Below, piece by piece: positions 57,589 through 64,000 of a DNA stretch of 64,000 nt. The stretch's first letter is position 1, and the number at the start of each line of letters is the position of its first letter. A program made the translations under genes and the position numbers. Source of the stretch: Chryseobacterium gotjawalense (lineage in GTDB: Bacteria; Bacteroidota; Bacteroidia; Flavobacteriales; Weeksellaceae); assembly GCF_030012525.1 (NCBI RefSeq), contig NZ_CP124855.1, positions 3,100,001 to 3,164,000 on the forward strand, written 5' to 3'. The notes beneath the pieces were generated by a model. It had not been told where the DNA came from and searched no databases. It saw only the letters and a list, made by a program, of their open reading frames with translations.

Positions 57589-57715
57589 ACAACAAGGTAT
57601 TTCTATTAGCGGGGTTGAAGTTTACATCATAAAGATTTTCGCTAATTGTTCATTTTGTTATATTTACAAAGTTTAGTTATATAAATCCCCGCCAACAGAA
57701 ATACCCAACCGTTAT
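57589..57715. other. attC-like palindromic recombination element
   Basis: The left arm at 57596-57614 (GGTATTTCTATTAGCGGGG) and the right arm at 57687-57705 (CCCCGCCAACAGAAATACC) are complementary in 17 of 19 bases, and the two misfits are G-T compatible. They are flanked outside by ACAACAA and AACCGTTAT. A 72-base AT-rich head separates the arms. Arm length, extent and the flanking AAC/GTT words are those of integron attC sites; similar CGGGG-CCCCG elements lie between cassette-like genes in other Bacteroidota. It separates the lipoprotein pseudogene from DUF5694. A TATATTTA box within it (57659-57666) could be a promoter for the next gene. Confidence 0.7.
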
Positions 57716-57744
57716 CTATAATGCTATAAAAATCCCGTCAACAA

Positions 57745-58527
57745 ATGAAAAAATCATTATTAATTTTTGGAATACTTATCTGTAATTTAATTTTCGCTCA
57801 AAAAGTTAAAGTTCTAAATTTTGGAACTTTTCATATGGCTTATACACCCGATGCACACAGTTATAAATTTGACGCAAAAGACCAAAAAAATATAAATGAA
57901 ACTTATGAAATAGCAAAAATGATTGCAAAATTTAAACCTACAATTATTTGCATAGAAAAAGTTCCAAATGAAACATATAAACTGAATAATGATTATTCAA
58001 ATTTTTTAAAAAATAAGGATTACAAAACTTTTTACGGCGGAGAAATTGCGTTAATTGCTTACCAAGTTGGAAAAATTGCAGGAGTGAACAAATTGTATGC
58101 AATAGATGAACAAGAAATTTCATATTACAATTTTAATATTGGCAATCAACTAAAAAATCAAGTTGATAGTTTAAGCGAAAAAAAATTTAATGCAGAAATT
58201 TTTAAAGAATTTGACGAAATTGAAAAACTATCTACGCTCCAAAAATTAAAAAGAATTAACACCAAAAAATATTTAGACCAAAATATAAACATTAATGCTG
58301 ATAACTTAACTTATGTCAGCACAAAAGGGAATTTTGAAGGTGCTGATGAAGCGAGCGTATTTTATCACAGAAATTTGAGAATTTTTTCTAACTTAAACCA
58401 AATACCTGTTACAAAAGACGATAGAATTTTTATAATTATGGGTGCTGCTCATACCGCATTTTTGAACGAATTTATGAAACGAAGCCCAAAATATGAACTT
58501 GTAGATGTTAAAAAATACCTAAAATAA
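57745..58527 (+). CDS. DUF5694 family exported protein
   Basis: A 260-residue protein. Signal peptide MKKSLLIFGILICNLIFAQ. The mature part opens KVKVLNFGTFHMAYTPDAHS and has IEKVPNETYKLNNDY, YAIDEQEISYYNFNIGNQ and IIMGAAHTAFLNEFMKRSP; the spaced F-G-T-F-H and G-A-A-H words are those of the DUF5694/TraB-like (erythromycin esterase-like fold) group. No proven reaction. It is very AT-rich, bounded by an attC-like element on the left, and followed by AAAAGCACTACAGATAATAA, which resembles the cassette-end word of such arrays. It therefore looks like a mobile gene cassette. Confidence 0.85.
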   Translation: MKKSLLIFGILICNLIFAQKVKVLNFGTFHMAYTPDAHSYKFDAKDQKNINETYEIAKMIAKFKPTIICIEKVPNETYKLNNDYSNFLKNKDYKTFYGGEIALIAYQVGKIAGVNKLYAIDEQEISYYNFNIGNQLKNQVDSLSEKKFNAEIFKEFDEIEKLSTLQKLKRINTKKYLDQNININADNLTYVSTKGNFEGADEASVFYHRNLRIFSNLNQIPVTKDDRIFIIMGAAHTAFLNEFMKRSPKYELVDVKKYLK

Positions 58528-58687
58528 AAAGCACTACAGATAATAACTAAGCTTTCGTTTTGTCTGAAAGACAAGAAATGAAAGCACTCGCTGCCGCGAT
58601 TATATCGAGTGGCGTCTATTAAAAGAATGTTTTCTCCCCGCTCTCCGAAGTTTCCCGACTTCAGAGTTTTCTTTTTTCAGTCGACAA
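58528..58687. other. Spacer after DUF5694 gene
   Basis: 160 bases with a short CACTACAGATAATAACT word near 58533, possibly the left part of a second attC-like site whose right arm was not found. No gene. Confidence 0.45.
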
Positions 58688-58876
58688 ATCCTTCCGCAAC
58701 CTTCAGAAATCCTTCCGCAACCTTTAGAATTTGTTCCGCAAGGTTCAGTAATGGTTCCGCAACTGCAAGAAATCATTCTGCAACTGCAAGAAATTATTCC
58801 GCAACCTTTAGAAATCATTCCGCAAGTGCAGGAAATGGTTCCGCAAGCGTCAGAAATCATTCCGCAAGTGCAGTAA
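58688..58876. repeat. Minisatellite, nine exact-length 21-bp units
   Basis: Nine consecutive units of exactly 21 bases (189 bases). Two examples are ATCCTTCCGCAACCTTCAGA and ATCATTCCGCAAGTGCAGGA (last base omitted), with the constant core TTCCGCAA in every unit except one (TTCTGCAA). As 21 is a multiple of three, the array would encode seven-residue repeats in any frame, for example ILPQPSE/IIPQVQE, or N-x-SAT-x-R in another. No complete gene with start and family character uses it, so I call it non-coding. Confidence 0.95.
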
Positions 58877-58969
58877 ATGGTAAAACAACATTGTGTAAGG
58901 ATTTCTGTAATTGATGATTTGTTTATTCATCCATTTATTTGCTATATTTACAATTAAATACAAATAAAC

Positions 58970-59674
58970 ATGGAGAATCTTAAAAACACAAATCCGCCAG
59001 ACGGTAAGAAATCGAGAAGCAAATATGTTTCCGCAGAACAGTTGATCGCAAAAATGAAAGTTGCTTTCACCAATGCCAAACAACCCGAAATATTAACGGA
59101 ACTCGTAACCGTAGGCATTACCGAAACTCAATTGGACGACTATCTGACAAACATTGCCAATCTGGAGCAGCTGAGCCAACAACAGAAAATGGAGTATGGA
59201 GAGCAGTATGCCGAAACGGACAAATTCAATCTAAAGCGTGACGAAATCGACGCTGCCTTTACCCGCCACCGCAACCTGGCAAAAATTATCTTCAAAGGTG
59301 ACCGCCAGGCAAACACAACGCTGGGGATCGATGCCGGACGCAAACAGGCTTATGCTGCATGGTTTCAGCAGGTAAGTAATTTCTATGCGCAGATTTTGGC
59401 TAATCCAACCTTCAAAGCCAAGGCAGCCTCGGTAAACATTGACGATGTCGCAATTGCTGCGCAGCAAACAGCTTTGGTGGAGGTCTCTGCCCTAAAGGAA
59501 TCTCAGAAAAAAGAACTCGGCGAAGCACAGCGTGCGACCGATATCCGGGATACCGCGCTGGATATGCTTTACCCAAAGTATACGCAGCTCGTCGCTTTTG
59601 CCAAAGTGCTTTTCCGCGATGATCAAACCCTGGAAAAACTGGGCATCATCGTAAAAAGGGAAAGGAGTTTCTGA
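58970..59674 (+). CDS. Hypothetical protein downstream of the minisatellite
   Basis: A 234-residue cytoplasmic protein, mostly alpha-helical by composition (KYVSAEQLIAKMKVAFTNAK, LAKIIFKGDRQANTTLGIDA, DIRDTALDMLYPKYTQLVAF). No signal peptide or known motif. A helical-bundle protein I recall from Bacteroidota next to repeated DNA, but I cannot name its family. A TATATTTA box around 58948 (one base off the -7 consensus) may drive it. Its stop is 37 nt before the PNPase terminator stem. Confidence 0.7.
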   Translation: MENLKNTNPPDGKKSRSKYVSAEQLIAKMKVAFTNAKQPEILTELVTVGITETQLDDYLTNIANLEQLSQQQKMEYGEQYAETDKFNLKRDEIDAAFTRHRNLAKIIFKGDRQANTTLGIDAGRKQAYAAWFQQVSNFYAQILANPTFKAKAASVNIDDVAIAAQQTALVEVSALKESQKKELGEAQRATDIRDTALDMLYPKYTQLVAFAKVLFRDDQTLEKLGIIVKRERSF

Positions 59675-59711
59675 TAGGATAGAAGACTTAACAGTAACTT
59701 TATAAATAAAA

Positions 59712-59735
59712 AAACCACCTCATTTCGAGGTGGTT
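59712..59735 (-). terminator. Rho-independent terminator after pnp
   Basis: Perfect 10-bp stem AAACCACCTC (59712-59721) and GAGGTGGTTT (59726-59735), 4-nt loop, T run on the minus strand, 10 nt after the pnp stop. Confidence 0.88.
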
Positions 59736-59744
59736 TCTATTATT

Positions 59745-61994
59745 TTATCCGTTATTTTCAGGCTTATGTCCGCCGTTATTTTCCGGTCGGTCATCTCTTC
59801 GTTGAGGTCTGTCACCTTGTGGACGGTCTTCTCTCGGTCTGTCGTTATTCTGAGGTCGGTCACCTTGTGGTCTTTCTTCACGAGCCGGTCTTGGCAATAA
59901 AACTTTTCTAGAAAGTTTCATTTTCTTACGGTCATCGTAACCCATGAATTTCACTTCTACCTGATCGCCTTCGTTGTAAGGAACTTTATCCAAACGCGCC
60001 CATTCGATTTCAGAAATATGCAATAAACCTTCAGTTCCTTTTGCAATTGCTACAAAAGCACCGAAGTCCATTACTTTTACAACTCTACCGTTGTACACAC
60101 TTCCAACCACAGGAACGAAACAGATTTCGTTGATCGCTGCGATCGTTGCGTTGATGTTTTCTCTGTTCACGCCGGAAATTTCAATTCTTCCGATTTCGCC
60201 AATTTCTTCAATCGCGATAACGGTTTCGAAATCTTTCTGCATCTGCTGAATAATTTTTCCTCCAGGTCCAATAATCGCCCCGATGAAGTCTTTGGAGATT
60301 TCCAATACTTCCATTTTTGGTGCGTGTGGTTTAACGTCTGGTCTTGGTGCGTCAAGAGTTTTCAATAATTCATTAAGGATATGCAATCTTCCGTCTTTCG
60401 CCTGGATTAATGCTTTTTCCATAATGTCCATTGATAATCCTACAACCTTAATGTCCATCTGACAAGCCGTGATTCCGTCTGCAGTTCCAGTTACTTTGAA
60501 ATCCATGTCACCTAAGTGATCTTCGTCTCCTAAGATATCGGAAAGTACGGTGAATTTGCCTGATTTAGGATCAGTTACCAATCCCATCGCAATTCCGGAT
60601 ACCGGTTTTGAAATTTGAACACCTGCATCCATTAATGCTAAAGTTCCAGCACAAACAGTTGCCATAGAAGACGAACCGTTTGATTCTAAAATATCAGAAA
60701 CGATACGGATGGTGTAAGGGTTTTCTGTAGGGATCATTTTCGCCAAAGCTCTTTGAGCCAGGTTTCCGTGACCTACTTCTCTTCTTGAAGTTCCTCTTAA
60801 AGGTCTTGCTTCACCCGTTGAGAACGGTGGGAAGTTGTAATGTAAGAAGAATTTCTGATCGTAGTTGATCGCAACGGTATCCACCATGTTTGCATCTTTT
60901 ACAGATCCTAAAGTTACTGCAGTCAATGACTGAGTTTCTCCTCTTGTAAAGATTGCAGAACCGTGTGCTCCCGGTAAATAATCAACTTCTGACCAGATCG
61001 GACGAATCGTTTCCGGGCTTCTTCCATCCAAACGAATTTTGTCGTTAAGGATCATTTGGCGCATTGCTTCTTTTTCTACATCGTGGAAATAGATTTTTGC
61101 GTAAGGTGTTACTGTTACTAATTCTTCCTCAGAATACTGAGTTAAGAAGTCTGCTAAAACAGCCTGGAAGTTATCATGTCTTTCTTCTTTGGCAGAAGGA
61201 GTTTTTGCAATATCCAATACTTTATCATAAGTTTGAGCCCAAACTTTTTCACGAATTTCTTCGTTGTGATCTTCGTGAGAATATTCTCTTTTTGGAAGAG
61301 ATTTACCAACTCTCTCGGCTAATCTTTCCTGAGCGGCTACCTGAACTTTAATTTCTTCGTGTGCGAATTTAATGGCTTCGATCATTTCCTGTTCAGAAAT
61401 TTCTTCCATTTCACCTTCTACCATTACGATAGAATCTTTAGTTGCACCAACCATAATATTCAAATCAGCTTTCGCTAAATTTTCCATACTTGGGTTAACA
61501 ACCAATTTTCCGTCGATTCTTGCTACGGTAACTTCAGACATTGGTCCGTTGAAAGGAATGTCGGTAATGGCGATTGCAGCAGAAGCGGCTAATCCGGCCA
61601 AAGATTCCGGCATACATTCTTTATCATACGAGATCAGGGAAATCATCACCTGAACTTCTGCATGGAAATCTGACGGGAAAAGCGGACGTAAAACACGGTC
61701 AACTAATCTCATCGTTAAGATTTCTTCGTCAGATGGTCTTGCTTCTCTTCTGAAAAAGTTTCCCGGGATTTTTCCTGCGGAATAAAATTTCTCTCTGTAA
61801 TCTACTGTTAAAGGTAAGAAGTCAACACCTGGTTTGGCATCTTTGCTGGCTACAACTGTTGCAAGAAGCATCGTGCCTCCCATTCTTACTACTACAGCAC
61901 CATTAGCTTGTTTCGCTAATTTTCCTGTTTCAATGGTGATTTCTCTACCATCGCTTAATTGAATTTTTTCAATAATTGCTTGTGGAGCATTCAT
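59745..61994 (-). CDS. pnp: Polyribonucleotide nucleotidyltransferase
   Basis: 3'-to-5' phosphorolytic exoribonuclease of mRNA decay, 749 residues from the ATG at 61994 ([20 protein letters not shown]; an upstream in-frame ATG at 62084 would add 30 residues unlike the family). Domains in order: RNase PH 1 (about 10-140), helical linker, RNase PH 2 (about 325-540, with SGVAIGL-like [20 protein letters not shown]), KH ([18 protein letters not shown]), S1 ([20 protein letters not shown]). The tail is Arg/Asp/Pro/Asn-rich with repeated DRPQ units, a disordered RNA-binding end common in Bacteroidota. It probably has a role in cold adaptation, as elsewhere. Confidence 0.97.
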   Translation of the reverse strand: MNAPQAIIEKIQLSDGREITIETGKLAKQANGAVVVRMGGTMLLATVVASKDAKPGVDFLPLTVDYREKFYSAGKIPGNFFRREARPSDEEILTMRLVDRVLRPLFPSDFHAEVQVMISLISYDKECMPESLAGLAASAAIAITDIPFNGPMSEVTVARIDGKLVVNPSMENLAKADLNIMVGATKDSIVMVEGEMEEISEQEMIEAIKFAHEEIKVQVAAQERLAERVGKSLPKREYSHEDHNEEIREKVWAQTYDKVLDIAKTPSAKEERHDNFQAVLADFLTQYSEEELVTVTPYAKIYFHDVEKEAMRQMILNDKIRLDGRSPETIRPIWSEVDYLPGAHGSAIFTRGETQSLTAVTLGSVKDANMVDTVAINYDQKFFLHYNFPPFSTGEARPLRGTSRREVGHGNLAQRALAKMIPTENPYTIRIVSDILESNGSSSMATVCAGTLALMDAGVQISKPVSGIAMGLVTDPKSGKFTVLSDILGDEDHLGDMDFKVTGTADGITACQMDIKVVGLSMDIMEKALIQAKDGRLHILNELLKTLDAPRPDVKPHAPKMEVLEISKDFIGAIIGPGGKIIQQMQKDFETVIAIEEIGEIGRIEISGVNRENINATIAAINEICFVPVVGSVYNGRVVKVMDFGAFVAIAKGTEGLLHISEIEWARLDKVPYNEGDQVEVKFMGYDDRKKMKLSRKVLLPRPAREERPQGDRPQNNDRPREDRPQGDRPQRRDDRPENNGGHKPENNG

Positions 61995-62454
61995 AAAATT
62001 TGATCGTCTTTGGCACTCCGTATTGAGTGCGTTATAATTTAATTTATTTAAATTTTCGTGGGCAAATATACGGAAATTTCTCAAGTGAAAACCACCAGTA
62101 ATTTCATGAAATATCAGGAGTGACCATCAGTGTTTACCTTTTAAAAATAATGTGATAAGTTATAATGCTTTTATTGATTAAAATTGAAAATTAACAGGTC
62201 ACAACACTTCCCATTAGTTTATAAAATAGTTGATCCTATTTTGTCCTCTTTTCTAAATGAAAACATTTGAACTTAAGTTGAATTACGTGTTTTAAATAAA
62301 TTTAAATGTTTTATTAATTGTAGCAGGCCAAGCTATGCAACGAAGTTTATTTTTAATACATGAATAATGTTAGAATTTTAACAAAATATATTTCGGCATA
62401 AATTTGGATATTATCTTTAGAAATCATTAAATATTAACATTAAAAATTAACATT
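61995..62454. other. Divergent intergenic region pnp / GlsB gene
   Basis: 460 AT-rich bases without a gene. Carries the pnp -7 box at 62063-62070, and a TATCTTTA box (one base off consensus) at about 62413, 35 nt before the stress-protein gene. No other features recognised. Confidence 0.5.
62063..62070 (-). promoter_or_regulatory. -7 box of pnp
   Basis: TATATTTG on the minus strand (62070-62063), 69 nt above the ATG at 61994; supports the shorter protein because an ATG at 62084 would precede the box. Confidence 0.6.
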
Positions 62455-62697
62455 ATGGGAATTTTATGGACATTAATTATTGGAGCTGTCGCAGGATGGT
62501 TAGGCTCGCAGATTTTTAAAGGGGGAAGCCTTGGGTTAATAGGAAATATAATCGTCGGTATCATCGGTGGATTTATCGGATATTGGCTTTTAGGAACTTT
62601 GTTTGGAACGGCGGTTATTGGACAGATTCTTACTGGCGCTGTCGGTGCAATTGTTTTACTGGCAATAATTAATTTACTCTCTGGCCGCAGGGTTTAA
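62455..62697 (+). CDS. GlsB/YeaQ/YmgE family stress membrane protein
   Basis: An 80-residue glycine-rich protein with three hydrophobic helices: MGILWTLIIGAVAGWLGSQI, LGLIGNIIVGIIGGFIGYWL and ILTGAVGAIVLLAIINLLSG. The G-x-x-x-G pattern and AGWL motif are diagnostic of the family (Transgly_assoc), often induced by stress in other bacteria. Inner membrane; function unproven. Single gene with its own terminator. Confidence 0.93.
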   Translation: MGILWTLIIGAVAGWLGSQIFKGGSLGLIGNIIVGIIGGFIGYWLLGTLFGTAVIGQILTGAVGAIVLLAIINLLSGRRV

Positions 62698-62736
62698 ATT
62701 AAAAATATTGATTAGAAATCAATTCTCTTCTTACAT

Positions 62737-62768
62737 AAAAACGTCCTGAGAAAATCAGAACGTTTTTT
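62737..62768 (+). terminator. Rho-independent terminator after the GlsB gene
   Basis: AAAACGTCCTGA pairs with TCAGAACGTTTT over a GAAA-type loop with one mismatch and is followed by a T run; it may also end the DUF2207 transcript from the other strand. Confidence 0.8.
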
Positions 62769-62802
62769 TATGGTTTAAAAATAGAAAAACGACAATTCAT
62801 AA

Positions 62803-64000
62803 TTACCAGCCGCCGCCTCCGCCACCGCCACCTCCGCCGCCGGAAAATCCACCACCACCTGATCCGCTTCCGGAACTTGAAGGTTGCGTAGAAGAACTCG
62901 CGATGGATTGCGACAGTGAAGAATTTAAGGAGCCCGCAAAATTCATATTCATTACCGAAGCGCCAATAAACCAATTCGAATGATACTGCTGATTTTCTCC
63001 TAAAGCTGATTTTTTTAACATGCTTTGGAATTTTTCGCCCCAAATTTTCTCAACACCTAAAACCATCGCGTAAGGCAACATTTTTTCAAAAATATCTGGC
63101 GTCATTGCCGGCGGATTGTGAAATTGCAGTGTTTTTTCTTCTGCCGTTCCAAGGTACATTTTGAAACCGTCTATGAGCGATTGGGTTTCCAGTTTTTCTG
63201 AACTTGGTTGTTTAATGAAATATTGATAAAGTACCATTGCGATAAATCCAAATAGTAAGAAACCATAACTTGCGTAGAAGCCTATGTTTTCTGTTCTTTC
63301 TGTGTCCAGTGAAAAGATTGTTGAAAGAATCGACATCAATCCTATTGCAATGAAGGCAAATAAAACTTTCACCACACTTGATCTTTCAAAAAAAACAGAA
63401 ATAAAAATTCCTGTAAATAAAGCAGCCGCACTCAGAAAAATTCCTGCGCCCAAATGAGTGTCGCTATAACTTATTCGGTAACTGAAAAATAAACCAAGTC
63501 CATAAAAGCCGAAAATGACAATAATCGGTAAGATTAATTTACTCGTATTATTTCCTTTTTTCAAAAAGTCATCATGTTGAAATTTTAAACTGGCCTTGAA
63601 ATCATTCACAGCATTTTCAATTTTTGAATTGTATTGTCCATCGAAAGTGATAACCGTTGATTCGCCGGAAAATAATTTATTCATCAGGTTGATTTCCTCT
63701 TTTGGTAAAGTCTGATCCTGTTCTTTGATCTTTTCTAATGTATATTCTTTGCCGCCGAAAATTCCCAGAATTCTTTTATCTTCTTCGATGATTTTGATAA
63801 AACCTTTAACAGCCAGACTTACAATGGCTGCCGAAATCATCTGCGTCGAGTAATGTTCGTTTTCCAGATAACCTAAAGAAGCAGGAGACAGGTTTTGTGG
63901 CGCATTGAATTGCGGGTAAACAACGGGCTTCTGCGGATCGATTCCATATTTCTTCCAACTGGTAAAAAAGTATCCTGATAATCCTAAAGCTGCTGCAATA
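62803..64000 (-). CDS. DUF2207 domain membrane protein (partial, N-terminus beyond window)
   Basis: The last about 399 residues of a DUF2207 membrane protein. The frame is open to the window edge, so the gene starts beyond 64000. Visible at the edge: APQNLSPASLGYLENEHYST, the family word after the extracellular domain; then three to four membrane helices about residues 150-250 (ILPIIVIFGFYGLGLFFSYR and following). The end is a Gly/Ser tail, GSGSGGGGFSGGGGGGGGGG before a final W. Members are thought to be surface-exposed; no function known. An internal ATG at 63840 is not the real start. Confidence 0.92.
   Translation of the reverse strand, partial: IAAALGLSGYFFTSWKKYGIDPQKPVVYPQFNAPQNLSPASLGYLENEHYSTQMISAAIVSLAVKGFIKIIEEDKRILGIFGGKEYTLEKIKEQDQTLPKEEINLMNKLFSGESTVITFDGQYNSKIENAVNDFKASLKFQHDDFLKKGNNTSKLILPIIVIFGFYGLGLFFSYRISYSDTHLGAGIFLSAAALFTGIFISVFFERSSVVKVLFAFIAIGLMSILSTIFSLDTERTENIGFYASYGFLLFGFIAMVLYQYFIKQPSSEKLETQSLIDGFKMYLGTAEEKTLQFHNPPAMTPDIFEKMLPYAMVLGVEKIWGEKFQSMLKKSALGENQQYHSNWFIGASVMNMNFAGSLNSSLSQSIASSSTQPSSSGSGSGGGGFSGGGGGGGGGGGW

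Noticed and set aside
58688..58876. CRISPR array
   Set aside because: Units follow each other without spacers and there are no cas genes nearby.
58600..58914. Open frames on both strands through the 21-bp array
   Set aside because: Open only because the period is a multiple of three; no start context or protein family. The array was recorded as a repeat instead.

Overview
The window looks like a chromosomal segment of a flavobacterium of the Weeksellaceae (Chryseobacterium/Kaistella/Epilithonimonas type). The signs are low GC, intergenic -7 boxes of the Bacteroidota form TANNTTTG, weak or absent Shine-Dalgarno sequences, a gliding/type IX secretion gene (gldD), a protein with a type IX sorting tail, and the gene order rng - small basic protein - HU - mutY - gldD. 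No rRNA, tRNA, CRISPR array, complete insertion sequence or prophage was recognised.

Layout. 1-1.7 kb: a HicAB toxin-antitoxin pair (hicB cut by the window edge) and a restriction-type nuclease gene broken by a frameshift. 1.7-11 kb, all minus strand: sodium/solute symporter, small GNAT acetyltransferase, TMEM175-type channel, catalase, then two pirins around an NAD(P)-binding protein and a DHA2 efflux pump. 11-20 kb: RsmB-type rRNA methyltransferase, asparagine synthetase B, a flavin reductase, a pterin block (FolM-like SDR plus a FolB-FolK fusion), a RelE/ParE toxin-antitoxin pair, acyl-CoA desaturase, TyrRS. 20-25 kb: J-domain/KTSC protein, FAD monooxygenase with an N-terminal zinc-ribbon-like segment, DUF981 and NmrA-type proteins. 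25-30 kb: a secreted tandem DUF3494 (ice-binding) protein lying between a decayed copy of a MoxR gene 3' end and the intact MoxR/VWA pair. 30-45 kb: small unknown genes, Gfo/Idh/MocA oxidoreductase, a probable trimethylamine monooxygenase, an M16 protease pair (active plus inactive subunit), MFS, MgtA, and long tandem intergenic repeats. 45-56 kb: RNase G, HU, MutY, GldD, PfkB kinase, two SurA-like periplasmic isomerases, YrpB-like flavin oxidoreductase. 56-59.7 kb: an AT-rich accessory patch with HopJ, a lipoprotein pseudogene, an attC-like palindrome, a DUF5694 cassette-like gene, and a perfect 9 x 21-bp minisatellite before an unknown gene. 59.7-64 kb: PNPase, a GlsB/YeaQ protein and a DUF2207 protein that runs off the end.

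How the genes relate. Several themes fit a cold or saline aerobic lifestyle: the ice-binding protein, desaturase, Tmm, catalase and PNPase. GldD belongs to the gliding/T9SS apparatus, which would export the ice-binding protein through its C-terminal tail; the SurA-like pair serves envelope protein folding. The most unusual points are the duplicated moxR end flanking the ice-binding gene, the attC-like element with its cassette-like gene, the minisatellite, and the FolK domain that lacks a normally conserved segment.
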